Origin: Palsa-506 sp963836355
GTDB lineage: Bacteria > Actinomycetota > Actinomycetes > Streptosporangiales > Streptosporangiaceae
NCBI GenBank assembly: GCA_963836355.1
Contig: CAWIJO010000004.1
Span: 1-64,000, forward strand
Direction: 5' to 3'
DNA: 64,000 bases
Of the stretch, positions 51,973 through 62,160 are shown piece by piece (positions within the stretch are counted from its first letter, which is position 1; every line of letters starts with the position of its first letter). The notes under the pieces are model-generated. The model made no database searches. It saw nothing but the letters and a program-made list of their open reading frames with translations, and was not told the DNA's origin. The position numbers and the translations under genes were made by a program.

Positions 51973-54420
51973 ATGAGACAGAAGATACGTGATCTTGCCA
52001 GGCGTGGCCGGGCCATCAACTGGCCGGCGGTGAGGGTGCCTCGCGGGCCGATCGCCGCCACCGTGGTGGCCGTTGGGCTGATGATCGCGATGTCGGCATC
52101 GGCAATGACCAGCACAATGGCGTCCGCGGCGGGCCGACCTGCATATATGGACGCGAAGCTGTCAACCCAGGCTCGCGTCAACGACCTTCTCGGCCGCATG
52201 ACGCTGCCTGAAAAGATCGGCCAGATGGTGCAGATCGAGGTGACACAGGTCACCGATACCAGCAACAAATGCACGAGCCAGGGCGGCTTCAACCTGCCGA
52301 ACCCGGTCTGCGAGCAGAAGATCTTCACCGACGACAACGTTGGCTCGATCCTGGCCGGCGGGACCGACATCCCGATCGATACGACAGGCAATGGCGGCAT
52401 CGGGAATACCGGCCGGGACTGGGCCAACGAGTACAACACCATGCAGGCATATGCGATCGCGCACTCGCGCCTGCACATCCCGGTTATCTTCGGAGTCGAC
52501 GCGGTGCACGGCTTCGGCCACCCTTACCAGGCGCCACTCTTCCCGCAGTCGATCGGGATGGGCGCAACGTGGGATCCGTCTGCCGCCAAGGCCGGCGGCG
52601 AGATGACCGCCGACGCCCTGCGCGCGACCGGCTGGAACTGGGACTTCGCACCTGTCCAGGACCTGTCACGGGACAACAGGTGGGGCCGCACATATGAGAC
52701 CTGGGCCGAGGAGCCCGCGCTCTCGGCGGCGATGGGCGCCGCCAATGTGAGCGGCCTGCAGGGCGCGGGCAGCCGCAACTCGCTAAAGGTCACTGCCACC
52801 GTCAAGCACTTCGCCGGATATTCCGAATCGATCAATGGGCATGACCGGGCCGAGGCCCAGTTGCCGTTGCGGTACCTGCAGGACACCTTCCTGCCGTCCT
52901 ACACGGGTGCCATCAACGCAGGGGCCGGGACGGTCATGGTCGACTCGGGATCGATCAACGGCGTTCCCGCCACCGCGTCGCATTACCTGCTCAGCACGCT
53001 GCTGCGTGACCGGCTTGGCTTCAAGGGCGTGGTGATCAGCGACTTCGGGGACGTGCCCGCGCTCGCGAGCACCTATCACCTGGCGCCCGATCTCGCGGGC
53101 GCCGCCGCACTCGCGGTGAACGCCGGCGTGGACATGGCCATGCTGCCTTTCAACGCCGATCAATGGCAGGCGGCGCTGCAGCAGGACGTAAAGAACGGCA
53201 GCATCAAGGTCGCGCGGATCAATCAGGCCGTTCGGCGCATACTCACCCTCAAGCTCCAACTCGGTCTCTTCGATCATCCGACGGTGGATGCGGGCGCAGC
53301 GAGCGCCGCAGTCACCGCGGGCCGCGACGTGACGTTGCAGGCAGCGCGCGAATCGATCACCCTCCTGCGCAACCAGAACAACGTCCTGCCTCTCTCACCG
53401 AGCGCGCACGTAGTGGTCACCGGGCCGAGCGCGGACTCGATGACTAATCAGCTTGGCGGCTGGAGCGTGAGCTGGCAGGGCGTGTTCGGCGCCGGACATG
53501 TCTGCTGCATGGGACCGGCCGACCAGATCCCACCGGGGACCACGGTGCTGCAGGGCCTTAAGTCCGAGGACACGAACGTGGTGTCCGCACCGGACCAGGC
53601 GACGGCTGTCAAGGACGCGGCCTCGGCAGACGCTGTGGTCGTGGCCGTCGGCGAGAAGGCATATGCCGAAGGACTCGGCGACAATCCTGCGCCGCAGCTG
53701 ACGCCCGACCAGAAGGATCTGGTCAGCGCGCTAGAAGGCACCGGCAAGCCAGTGATCGTTGTCGTAATCGCGGGCAGGCCGCTAGGCCTCGGCCCGGCGG
53801 AGAACGCCGATGGGCTGCTGATGGCCTACCAGGGGAGCACCGAGGCCGGCCAGGCCGTCGCCGACGTCATCTTCGGGAAGGTCAACCCAAGCGGGAAGCT
53901 GCCGGTGAGCTGGCCGTCCGACGCCGCGGCACCGGGCGGGGACTTCAACACCGGAGCCCCTTCGCCACTCGGCGACCAGCCTAAGTTCTTCGACCTGCTG
54001 CCCTCCACCGGATCTGGTCAGGGCAGCGGTTACAACCCGCTGTACCCGTTCGGATTCGGCCTGTCTTACACCACGTTCCAGACCAGTGGGCTATCCGCGA
54101 CCAGCAGCGCCAGCCGCAATGGCAACGTGACCGCAAGCTTCACCGTGACCAATACAGGCGGCCGCGCGGGCATCGACATCGTGCCCGTGTATGTCCACCA
54201 GCCGGTCAGCGCCGTCCTGGTGCCGGACCAGCGTCTGGTCGGGTTCACCAGGGTGAGCCTCGATGCTGGCCAGTCGAAGACTGTACGGGTCTCGTTCCCG
54301 GTGACGGAACTGGCCGTGACCCCAGGCGACATCGAGGGCACCGGCAGCCCGCAGGTAGAGCTAGGCGACTACCAGGCGCAGGTCGCCACAATGAGCGCGG
54401 GCTTCACTATCCACGGCTGA
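51973..54420 (+). CDS. Secreted glycoside hydrolase family 3 protein (beta-glucosidase-like)
   Basis: An 815-aa exported enzyme. The first ~55 residues hold a basic stretch and one hydrophobic segment (IAATVVAVGLMIAMSASA) consistent with a Sec signal peptide. The GH3 N-domain shows RMTLPEKIGQM, FGVDAVHGFGHP, APVQDLSRDNRWGRTYE, VKHFAGYS and GFKGVVISDFGDV with the nucleophile Asp; the C-domain has NVLPLSPSAHVVVTGP and LMAYQGSTEAGQAVADVIFG; a fibronectin-III-like end follows (LVGFTRVSLDAGQSKTV). Release of glucose or xylose from beta-linked oligosaccharides is expected. ATG 51973 is supported by AAGGGA; ATG 51958 is an alternative. Confidence 0.9.
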   Translation: MRQKIRDLARRGRAINWPAVRVPRGPIAATVVAVGLMIAMSASAMTSTMASAAGRPAYMDAKLSTQARVNDLLGRMTLPEKIGQMVQIEVTQVTDTSNKCTSQGGFNLPNPVCEQKIFTDDNVGSILAGGTDIPIDTTGNGGIGNTGRDWANEYNTMQAYAIAHSRLHIPVIFGVDAVHGFGHPYQAPLFPQSIGMGATWDPSAAKAGGEMTADALRATGWNWDFAPVQDLSRDNRWGRTYETWAEEPALSAAMGAANVSGLQGAGSRNSLKVTATVKHFAGYSESINGHDRAEAQLPLRYLQDTFLPSYTGAINAGAGTVMVDSGSINGVPATASHYLLSTLLRDRLGFKGVVISDFGDVPALASTYHLAPDLAGAAALAVNAGVDMAMLPFNADQWQAALQQDVKNGSIKVARINQAVRRILTLKLQLGLFDHPTVDAGAASAAVTAGRDVTLQAARESITLLRNQNNVLPLSPSAHVVVTGPSADSMTNQLGGWSVSWQGVFGAGHVCCMGPADQIPPGTTVLQGLKSEDTNVVSAPDQATAVKDAASADAVVVAVGEKAYAEGLGDNPAPQLTPDQKDLVSALEGTGKPVIVVVIAGRPLGLGPAENADGLLMAYQGSTEAGQAVADVIFGKVNPSGKLPVSWPSDAAAPGGDFNTGAPSPLGDQPKFFDLLPSTGSGQGSGYNPLYPFGFGLSYTTFQTSGLSATSSASRNGNVTASFTVTNTGGRAGIDIVPVYVHQPVSAVLVPDQRLVGFTRVSLDAGQSKTVRVSFPVTELAVTPGDIEGTGSPQVELGDYQAQVATMSAGFTIHG

Positions 54421-54740
54421 CATACCAGGATCACGGCGGCACCCACGCGAAAGAAGGGACGCCAGCAAAGGCCATTTCAGCTCGCGGCAGCCGCTATGCA
54501 TCGGCTGGTTACTGACCACCGATCCCGAGCGGCTGCCGCTGGGTCGCGCCCATCGGCCACTGCCGCATGGCCGGGCTTGCGGCTCCGCCGCTCTCGGGGC
54601 TGACCGCTGGAGCCGCTCGTAGGGTATCGGGGTCCGTCACCAGGGCCCCGGCATCTGGGGCAGCGGCTGGCCGCAGGCGCCGCCCGCCTTCGGTCGTGCG
54701 GCCGGGGCGGTCATGCCGCTGCCGGGATCGGGCGCGAGGG
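54421..54740. other. Intergenic stretch without recognisable genes
   Basis: Convergent gap between the GH3 and winged-helix genes. No gene, clear terminator or repeat identified. Confidence 0.4.
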
Positions 54741-55820
54741 TCACGGCAGGGTGAGCCGGGCGTTGAGCCGCAGGTACTCGCCGTACCGGGCGGCGGCCTG
54801 GTCGAGGGCCTCGGTCTCCGGGGGCATCAGGGGCCGGTAGGGCCGCAGGTCGAACTGCACATGGTCGCGCGCGATGGTGCGCCGCATGGCGGCGATGAGT
54901 TGTGCGTCGACCAGGGCCATCCCGGCTGCGGTCTCCCGGGTGCGTGGCACGTCGCCGGCGGCGTCGAGCAGCCAGCGGGAGTCCTGGTAGCCGCGGTAGG
55001 TCTCGTCGAGGATCTGCAGAAGGTGGCCACCGGGCTCTTGCGGTCCGCCGGGGGCTTCCCCGGGGGCGTGCCAGAAGGTGCGCCCGTCGTGCTGGAACGA
55101 GCGGAGCTGATCACGCACCTGGGCCAGGCCGGCGCGCACGTCGGTGAGGGTGAGCGTCGCCCAGTAGGCGAGGTCCCTTTCGGTCGCCGGGCCGTGCCCG
55201 GTGAAGTAGCGCAGGGCGAGCTCGGCCAGAGCCTCGGCCCGGCCGAGCCGGCGCGGCGCCGGCACACGCTCGTCCATGAGCGCGTAGGTGTGCTCGCCGC
55301 CGGCGACTCGTCCGCTGCAGATCAGCCCGTCCAGCTCGGCGTGGGCCAGCAGGATCATCAGCATCTGCCCGCTGCCAGAGATACCGCGCTCGCGCAGCTC
55401 GTCAGCCAGCTGCGCGCGGGTGAGCTGTCCCCGGCTCGCCAGGACCTGCGTGATGGCGGTGACCGCCTGGCCGGTCGAGTGCTCGCCGAGGCCGTGGGCC
55501 TCGCGTAGCTGCTGGCCGGTGACCCGCCGTACGCGCGGACCGGTCAGGTCGAGCAGCCAGCCGATATCCTCGGCCCGCACGTAGTGCCACGTGGGCCGCA
55601 GCACGTGCGTGCGCAGGACGGCACCGTCGTCCAGCAGGGCCGCCAGATCGGCCTGGTCCGGGTTCTGCGTGCGCGAGGCCACTGCCCAGGCCGCCTGACC
55701 GGGGTTCTCTGCCTGGACGGCCAGCATCGAACCGACAGCCTCGCGCGCCGACACGGCGAAAGGCCAGACCAGGTGCTGAGTGCGCAACCGCCAGCGAGCA
55801 ATATCGAGGTCCGCCATCAT
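54741..55820 (-). CDS. Winged helix DNA-binding protein (AlkZ/YcaQ-like family)
   Basis: A 359-aa protein of the winged-helix family that includes the AlkZ DNA glycosylases. It shows the N-terminal LDIARWRLRTQHL, SMLAVQAENPGQAAWAVASR (the glycosylase Q-x-Q catalytic motif reads QAE here), LRPTWHYVRAEDIGWLLDLT and a central winged helix. ATG 55820 follows GGAGGGTGG. Because of the Q-x-Q change, base-excision activity is doubtful; members of this broader family in actinomycetes are mostly uncharacterised. Confidence 0.8.
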   Translation of the reverse strand: MMADLDIARWRLRTQHLVWPFAVSAREAVGSMLAVQAENPGQAAWAVASRTQNPDQADLAALLDDGAVLRTHVLRPTWHYVRAEDIGWLLDLTGPRVRRVTGQQLREAHGLGEHSTGQAVTAITQVLASRGQLTRAQLADELRERGISGSGQMLMILLAHAELDGLICSGRVAGGEHTYALMDERVPAPRRLGRAEALAELALRYFTGHGPATERDLAYWATLTLTDVRAGLAQVRDQLRSFQHDGRTFWHAPGEAPGGPQEPGGHLLQILDETYRGYQDSRWLLDAAGDVPRTRETAAGMALVDAQLIAAMRRTIARDHVQFDLRPYRPLMPPETEALDQAAARYGEYLRLNARLTLP

Positions 55821-56091
55821 GCCGCCACCCTCCCGGACCGGGCCGGAACACACTAGCCGAGGGTGCTGACGATTTCACCCGGCCGTGCCAAGCAGGCGGC
55901 GGCCGGTATCTCGCCGTCGGCTGCACGCCGTTTCGCGGGCCGGTACCGTTCGTGACCTGTACGGTCCCGGACCGATACCTCCCATGCCATGGATCATGGG
56001 CATCGGGGCGCTGTGGCGGCGGTGCCGCCATGCTGCGGATCCACTCGCGGCAGGGCCCGCTCGCGGGCGGCAGGTCCGAACTGGTGGTGCA

Positions 56092-56439
56092 TTAGCCCTG
56101 GGCAGAGAAGTCGCGCTCTTCCATGACAAGCCCGTCGGCGCTAAAGCGCAACAATGACACGCCCGCCAGATCCTCGGTGCCGCCATCCCTTAGCCTGGTC
56201 TGCGCGCTCCAGGACACAGCGGCCTGATCGCCGTCGACGATTGGCGTGCCGAACCGGCACTGTGCCGACTCCTCCTCAGCGAACACGCGCGCCAGGAAAC
56301 CCTTCTCCGGATCGCGGAACGGATGCTGTTGCCAGAACGCGCCCTCGGCATAGAGCGCGGCAATGGCGGCCGCGTCATGCTCGCGCCAGCCGCGCTCCCA
56401 CACTTCTGCCCACCGCTGGGCCGCCTCTCTTGTGTCCAT
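56092..56439 (-). CDS. NTF2-like (SnoaL) fold protein
   Basis: A 115-aa single-domain protein: REAAQRWAEVWERGWREHDA, IAALYAEGAFWQQHPFRDPE, VDGDQAAVSWSAQTRLRDGG, LLRFSADGLVMEERDF. This is the cone-shaped NTF2/SnoaL-like fold; the function is not predictable (enzyme, isomerase or binding protein). ATG 56439 is the first Met of the domain. Confidence 0.75.
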   Translation of the reverse strand: MDTREAAQRWAEVWERGWREHDAAAIAALYAEGAFWQQHPFRDPEKGFLARVFAEEESAQCRFGTPIVDGDQAAVSWSAQTRLRDGGTEDLAGVSLLRFSADGLVMEERDFSAQG

Positions 56440-56472
56440 GCGACAAGAGTAAACATTGGCGAGGTGGAAATG

Positions 56473-56715
56473 TCCGGCAGCGGCGCGGGCGGCGGGCCCG
56501 CGCACCGCTGCAGCTGGCACATGCAGGCCCGGCTCGCGCCCCTGCTGTTCACCGACGACGACAAGCAAGCCGCCCAGGCCACCCGGCCCAGCCCAGTCGC
56601 CCCCGCCGTCCGCTCCCGCCGCGCGCTGGCGAAGGCTGCCACCAAGCAGGCCCCGGCCGCCCTGCCCGTGCTCGCCGACCTGGGCACCATCTGCCTGAAC
56701 ACCATCGCCCCCGCC
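56473..56715 (+). pseudogene. Transposase C-terminal remnant
   Basis: The frame ARLAPLLFTDDDKQAAQATR, PSPVAPAVRSRRALAKAATK, QAPAALPVLADLGTICLNTI resembles the C-terminus of a common actinomycete IS transposase (L-A-P-L-L-F-D-D ... T-S-P-V-A-P-A-x-R-S ... L-L-A-D-L-A-T-L-x-x-N-T) that I remember but cannot assign to a family with certainty. The catalytic part is missing. 56716-57044 shows nothing else. Confidence 0.5.
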
Positions 56716-57044
56716 GACCCCACGCTGCCACCCACGAGATCGGCAGGGGACGCGGAATGCAGCTTCGCAGCGGGTGAATGCCAGGAAGATCATCGGGAAG
56801 GTTGGGGGTCAGGCCGGCTGGTGACGATAAACCTGGCATTGGCCGGGGGCCGCCGGGGGAGCAGCGAGGCGATGCCGGGCTGTCCCTGGACGGGGTAGTA
56901 CCGGCATCGTCGTCGTCAAGTCCGTCAACAACGACGACAAGTCGTCGTGCCCGTTCTTGCGGAGTCCGCGCGCAGGGAATCCACGATCGCGGTCACGCCG
57001 GCTGCTGGCCGGGATCTGCGGGGCAAGCAGGAGAACGCCGGGCG

Positions 57045-57434
57045 TCAGGTGCCCGGCGACACTGCAGAGCGGTAATCCGCCTCCTTCCACGCCGCCTTGA
57101 TCGGCTGGTAGGAATCGGTGGTCGTTGGGGAAGAGTCGTCCGGGACCAAATTGGTGACCCAGACTTCCGCGGCCCGCGCGACTACCGTGATTGGGTCCCC
57201 CTCCTTGAATTCCTTCGATGGCACCGCGATCACCGTCAGGGTCGCCGGGCTTTCGTCATTTTTGGCCGGCATGCTTTGGACGCTATAGAACGTGGCGACG
57301 GCCCCGCTGGCCTGGGTCGCGCTACCGGTTATTTCGACCGGTGTGGCAGGCTCGAACCCGTAAATCTCAACGGTGAGGCTTATGCTGCCGCCCGCTGCGC
57401 TTAGTTCGATCCTGGGAACCTGGGTGTGTGGCAT
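57045..57434 (-). CDS. Small protein of unknown function, paralogue of the next gene
   Basis: A 129-aa protein starting MPHTQVPRIELSAAGGSISL from ATG 57434, with AAAGGA 8 nt upstream. The predicted fold is mostly beta: a first sheet with VEIYGFEPATPVEITGSATQ, then AVATFYSVQSMPA, TVIAVPSKEFKEGDPITVVA. No signal peptide or membrane segment. It shares about half its residues with 57737-58108, so the pair arose by duplication. Function unknown; it resembles an immunoglobulin-like or carbohydrate-binding beta sandwich in pattern only. Probably transcribed from the same direction as the SARP regulator upstream. Confidence 0.65.
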   Translation of the reverse strand: MPHTQVPRIELSAAGGSISLTVEIYGFEPATPVEITGSATQASGAVATFYSVQSMPAKNDESPATLTVIAVPSKEFKEGDPITVVARAAEVWVTNLVPDDSSPTTTDSYQPIKAAWKEADYRSAVSPGT

Positions 57435-57736
57435 GGGTGGGATCCTTTCCAAGGTGCGCATACTACGCAAAGTGTCCGAGCGGCTCCCGGACGGTTGCCT
57501 TTGCGCCTTCAGCCTGTCGGCCTGGGACGGCACTGGGTGCGCTGCCTGCACCTAGGCTGAGCCGCGAGCCATCCCGGCAGATACGTACCATGCCGCAGCT
57601 TCTCCGCGGTGCGGTAGCGGACCAGCGACCTGAGCTGCACGCGATCGGCCTGGGTGGGCACGCCGAAAAGCGGTGCGAACGGCGAGACCGTCGACCATGC
57701 ATGATCTGCGGTCTAGCCCGTGACCTGTGTGGATGA

Positions 57737-58108
57737 CTAATCGGCAGCCGTGTTGCCATTGGCCTGCGGCCTCGCCGTCCATACCGCCGTTATCCCCGGG
57801 CGTGTCTGATCCGGGTCTCCGTCTAGCACGGTGCCCCAGATTTTCGTGGCCCGCCCGACGACCGTGATGACGTCCCCTGCCACGAACTCCGTGGCTGGGA
57901 CGGTAGTCACGGCCAGGAAAGAGGCGCCTCCGGGATTGGCAGGGGGGAGGTCCTGGATGTGATTGAAGGTAGCGATGGCCCCGTTAGCCTGGGTTGCGTT
58001 GCCGGATATCTCGACGGGTGTGCCCGCCTCGAAGCCGAATACCGCAACGGTGAGGCCGATGCTGCCGTCGTCCCGGAGCTCTATCTCGGAAACCTGGGTG
58101 TGCGGCAT
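57737..58108 (-). CDS. Small protein of unknown function, paralogue of the previous gene
   Basis: A 123-aa protein starting MPHTQVSEIELRDDGSIGLT from ATG 58108. It keeps the landmarks of its paralogue: VAVFGFEAGTPVEISGNATQ, AIATFNHIQDLP, VPATEFVAGDVITVVGRATK and a Trp near the end. The C-termini differ. The start lies inside the 3' vicinity of the SARP gene (14 bp after its stop), so it may be co-transcribed with it. The 300 bp between the two paralogues hold no other gene. Confidence 0.65.
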   Translation of the reverse strand: MPHTQVSEIELRDDGSIGLTVAVFGFEAGTPVEISGNATQANGAIATFNHIQDLPPANPGGASFLAVTTVPATEFVAGDVITVVGRATKIWGTVLDGDPDQTRPGITAVWTARPQANGNTAAD

Positions 58109-58121
58109 GGATGAGTTCCTC

Positions 58122-61100
58122 TCAGCTCGGCGCATACTGGGCAAGGTGCCCGAGTGACTCCCGAACTCCCGGGAGATTTCCTTTGCGCTGGTACAGATCA
58201 ATAGCCTGGGTGGCAGTGGCGTGGGCTTCCGGGACACGGCCAGCTGCAGCGAGGACCTGAGCGAGATCGAGCAGGGTGTCGGCGTGCTGGCTCAGCAGGT
58301 CAGTCTGCGCAGCGAGCGCCACCGCCGAGCCCGCGAGTTCGGCGGCCTCGGCGTGGCGGCCGCGGTCTGCGAGGATCCTGGCCGCCAGTCCTTGCCCGAT
58401 GATCTGGGCGGACAGGTCCTCGCCGGCACCGGCTTCCCGGCTTATCGTGATCAAGTGGGTGGCTTCGTCGTAGCGGTCCTTGCCCTGCGCCGCGATGGCT
58501 CTGGCCAGTAGCGCCGCCGTGGTGGCGAGGTAACCCCGCTCGCCCATCTTGTCAAGGGACTCGTATTCGAGGCGCAGGTGCGTCTCGGCGGCCGCGGGAT
58601 CGCCTGCGAGCATCGCGATGAAGGCCGCTGGTTCGGTGAGCGCCCGGGTCATCGTCGGACCGAGGGTGTTCAGCAGGGCTTTCGCCCGGTTCAGCGCTGC
58701 GTGTGCCTTCGCGACGTCGTCTTGCATCGCGTAGAGGCCTGCCAAGTGGCGGAGGATCACGGCCTGTCCGCTGGGGTGGTTCCCGATTTCGTCGAGGTAA
58801 TCCGCGCATCGTCGTATCCCTTCCGGGGCCGGCGTCGGCCCCCAGAGCGCGGCTGAGGCGAGCCAGCCGAGTATCTCGGTGAGCTGTCGCCGCTCGTTCA
58901 CCCGCCGTGCGTATTCGGCAGCGCGCTGCCAGGCATCTTCGGCGGTAGCGGATCTCGCGTGGTTCCAGTGCATCGCGGCCTGTAGCTGGAGGGTTCGGCA
59001 GAGTCCTAGCTCGTCCAGGTTTCTGGCAAATTCGGAGCGCAATTCGGGAAGCGCGCGAGTGATCTCCATTGCCGCTCCATTCGGGTCCACTTTGAGACCC
59101 AGCAGCAGTGCTTGGACCTGAGCGTGGGCGTGCTGGCCATCGTCGCCGTTTGCGGCGGCGATGCGCTGGGCGTGGTCGAGCGTGGCCTTTGCTTCCTCAA
59201 GCTGCCCGGCCTCCGTTAATGCTGTGCCCAGACTTGTGTAAAGGCGCGCGAGTGCCGGGTCTTCGGGCGGCAGCAGCGCAGCCGCGCGGACCAGCAGGTT
59301 CACTCCCGCGAGCGCATCGCCGCGGTCATGCGCGGCACGGCCGGCTGTGTCCAGGTGTGCGGCCGCCCGGCGCGACAACGGGCTCGGCCGGGCTTCGGCA
59401 GGCCGCAATTCGTTGCGATAGCGGACGGATTGTTCAAGGTGATAGCCGAGGAGCTCTGCGCGGCGGGCGGCCGGTTCCCAGACAACGTACTCGAGCCAGT
59501 CGGCGAATCGGTTATGCAACTCGGCACGAAGCGACTTGGGTATCGCCCGGTAAGCCGCTTCCTGGATGAGGATGTGGCGGAAGCTGTACTGCTCCGCGGG
59601 GCTTCTGTCGGGTGGCGCGTGTTGCACAAGCCCCTTCGCGACGAGGGTCTGGAGGTTGCGGCTGAGCGGGCCGCGCGCTTCGAGCGGGAGTAGTTCTCGC
59701 ACAGCCCGCACCCCGAAATCCTTACCGACGATGGCCGCGCGGGCGAGGACGCTTCCTGCTCCCGGTCCGAGACGCTGCAGGCGCGCCGCCAGCAGAGCCT
59801 GGATCGTGGGCGGCAGCACCAGACGGATCTCGCTCCCGGCCTGCTCGCCGAGCGAGAGTGCCAATTGCTCAAGGTAGAGCGGATTGCCGGCCGCGGTCTC
59901 AAGAATCCGTGCTCGAGTGGACGCCGGAATGCGCTGATCTTCTGCCAGGGCGTCCAGGAGTTCGGCCGCCGGGCCCTCGGCGAGTGGCGTGAGCTCGATG
60001 GAGACTGCGGCCGCTGCCCCGGCCGCCCACATAGGACGCTGTTCGAGCAGTTCCGGGCGGGCAATGCAGACTAGGACGAGCGGCGATCGCCCCCGCTGAA
60101 CGGCGAGGGATTCCACCAAGTCGAGGAAGGTCGGTTCGGCCCAGTGCAGGTCCTCGAAGACGACCAGCAGCGGGCGGGACCGCGCAAGCGTTTCAAAAAG
60201 CCGGCGGGCCGCCCAGAAGATCTCCGCGGCGTCTGACCTGCCATGGTTGCCGGGCCCGAGAGCGCCGCTCAGCCGCTCCGCGACTTCCGCCGCATCTGCC
60301 TCGCCATCGAGCAGGGCTTTGATCCGGTCCGGCGAGTCGTGGCCGCCGCTGGCTTGGCGAACCATTTCACGCAGCGGCCAGAACGTGATGCCCTCCCCGT
60401 AGGGAAGGCATCGGCCGGTGAGAACGTTAGCCGCACGGCTGAGCCGCTGCGCAATCTCGTGGACAAGCCGAGTCTTCCCAATGCCTGCCTCACCGATCAC
60501 GGTCACGAACATCGTCACCCGCTCGCGAGTCGCCTGAGCGTATGCGGCTTCGAGCTGATGCATTTCCTCGTCCCGGCCCGCCAGGGGCGCATCGAGACGG
60601 AGCGCCAGCGGACGCATGCCCGCGTGCGCGGACCGCAGCAGGAATCGATCGGGACCGGCGCTTTCCGTTTCGATGGCCGCCGCGGCCAGCTCTTGCGTCG
60701 GCCGGCTGATCAGGATCTGACCAGGCTCGGCGGCCTCCGCGAGCATCACCGCATGGGCTCCCGCGTCCCCCGCGAATCCAAGCGGCCCCGACCCTCCCAC
60801 CAGCGCTTCGCCCGTCGCAAGCCCGAAGCGACACACCAGGTTCACGCCGTACCGCTGCAGCAGAACGGCCGCTTCGGTGGCGAACGCGGTTCGCGCTTCC
60901 AAGCTCGCCCGCGCCGCGCGCAGGGCATCATCCTCGTGCACGGAAGCGACACCGAAGACGCCCACCAGGCGCTCGCCTGCGCCGATCGCCAGCTTTCCGC
61001 CGTATCGCTCGAGGACCGCCGTCAGGCCGGATACAGACTGCTCGTTCACGACTTCGTGCGCCTCCGGGTCCATCGCCGTGCCCAAGCTAGACGCCACCTG

Positions 61101-61913
61101 CAACACAACGCAGAGCACGGTTACCGGTCCACGCGCCAACGGCGCCCCAGTCACCTCGGCCGAGGTTGACGCTGGTGAAAGCAGCGGGTCATGGCGCAGG
61201 ATCGCCGCCTCAAGCTCACGCAGCAGCGGTGACGTGTCTAGACCCAGCTCTTCCCGCAGCACGTTCCGGAACTCGCGATAGACCTCGAGCGCTTCGGTCT
61301 GTCTGCCGCCACGGTAAAGGGCGAGCATGAACTGACCGCGAAGACGCTCCCGCAGTGGATGCTCGGTGACCAGCCGCCGCAGCTGAGCTGTGAGCGCACC
61401 CGCCGCGCCGAGCGCCAGGTCCGCCTCGGTCCGTTCCTCCAGGCACGTTAGGTGCAGTTCCTCCAGCCGGGAGATCTCGGCTTGGGCGAACGGTTCGTAG
61501 CGGAAATCGGACAGCGGCGGACCCTGCCACAACGACAGCGCCTGGCCTAGCGTCCGGGCAGCCTCCGCCGCGGCTCCCGCTGCGAGAGCATTGCGGCCCT
61601 CGGAAATCAGTTGCTCGAAGCGGGTAACGTCCAGCTCTTCCGGGAAGAGCCGGATGGCGTAGCCCGGTGCCCGGGTGATAAGGCGATCCGGCGGCAGCTC
61701 CCTTCGCAATCGGGAGATCGCCGCCTGCAGGGCGTTCGCCGCGCTTGGCGAGGAATCCTCGCCCCACAGATCCACCAGGAGCTGCTCACTTGGCACGACC
61801 TCGTTCGCGTGCAGCAGCAGATCGGCAAGCACAGCTCGCTGCCGTACCCCGCCAATCGTGATCCGTCGCCCGCCTTCCTCGAGCAGCAGCGGGCCGAGGA
61901 TGCGTACCTGCAT
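58122..61913 (-). CDS. SARP/AfsR-type regulator with cyclase-like, AAA and TPR domains
   Basis: A 1263-aa regulator. Order: OmpR-type winged helix (MQVRILGPLLLEEGGRRITI, 1-95), BTAD (about 100-245), class III adenylyl cyclase-like domain (about 255-420), AAA/STAND ATPase (VTVIGEAGIGKTRLVHEIAQ, about 460) and C-terminal TPR repeats. In the cyclase domain the metal-binding Asp of the usual VLFADV strand is replaced (VTVLCVVLQVASSLG), so it is probably a regulatory, not catalytic, domain. ATG 61913 follows GGGAGGGG. Diverges from the sigma factor gene. Targets are unknown; the two small paralogues downstream are the nearest candidates. Confidence 0.85.
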   Translation of the reverse strand: MQVRILGPLLLEEGGRRITIGGVRQRAVLADLLLHANEVVPSEQLLVDLWGEDSSPSAANALQAAISRLRRELPPDRLITRAPGYAIRLFPEELDVTRFEQLISEGRNALAAGAAAEAARTLGQALSLWQGPPLSDFRYEPFAQAEISRLEELHLTCLEERTEADLALGAAGALTAQLRRLVTEHPLRERLRGQFMLALYRGGRQTEALEVYREFRNVLREELGLDTSPLLRELEAAILRHDPLLSPASTSAEVTGAPLARGPVTVLCVVLQVASSLGTAMDPEAHEVVNEQSVSGLTAVLERYGGKLAIGAGERLVGVFGVASVHEDDALRAARASLEARTAFATEAAVLLQRYGVNLVCRFGLATGEALVGGSGPLGFAGDAGAHAVMLAEAAEPGQILISRPTQELAAAAIETESAGPDRFLLRSAHAGMRPLALRLDAPLAGRDEEMHQLEAAYAQATRERVTMFVTVIGEAGIGKTRLVHEIAQRLSRAANVLTGRCLPYGEGITFWPLREMVRQASGGHDSPDRIKALLDGEADAAEVAERLSGALGPGNHGRSDAAEIFWAARRLFETLARSRPLLVVFEDLHWAEPTFLDLVESLAVQRGRSPLVLVCIARPELLEQRPMWAAGAAAAVSIELTPLAEGPAAELLDALAEDQRIPASTRARILETAAGNPLYLEQLALSLGEQAGSEIRLVLPPTIQALLAARLQRLGPGAGSVLARAAIVGKDFGVRAVRELLPLEARGPLSRNLQTLVAKGLVQHAPPDRSPAEQYSFRHILIQEAAYRAIPKSLRAELHNRFADWLEYVVWEPAARRAELLGYHLEQSVRYRNELRPAEARPSPLSRRAAAHLDTAGRAAHDRGDALAGVNLLVRAAALLPPEDPALARLYTSLGTALTEAGQLEEAKATLDHAQRIAAANGDDGQHAHAQVQALLLGLKVDPNGAAMEITRALPELRSEFARNLDELGLCRTLQLQAAMHWNHARSATAEDAWQRAAEYARRVNERRQLTEILGWLASAALWGPTPAPEGIRRCADYLDEIGNHPSGQAVILRHLAGLYAMQDDVAKAHAALNRAKALLNTLGPTMTRALTEPAAFIAMLAGDPAAAETHLRLEYESLDKMGERGYLATTAALLARAIAAQGKDRYDEATHLITISREAGAGEDLSAQIIGQGLAARILADRGRHAEAAELAGSAVALAAQTDLLSQHADTLLDLAQVLAAAGRVPEAHATATQAIDLYQRKGNLPGVRESLGHLAQYAPS

Positions 61914-62160
61914 CGTCCCCTCCCGACCCACGCTGTCAGCGGACTGTCAGCGCCCAACATCCATTATCGGATCGTACCGCAAGAAAAACAAGCCACGGAT
62001 TCGGCGCGAGAAAGAGCACAATGCCGCCGACTGGGCTTATAACAAAGCCGCCGATCGAGGCAGCAGAATAAATGAAAGGAGCTACTGAAAACGCTCCGGC
62101 CACACGTGGCAAGGCGACTGACGAATTGCACGATCCAGCAGAAATGAATCGGAGAGAACC

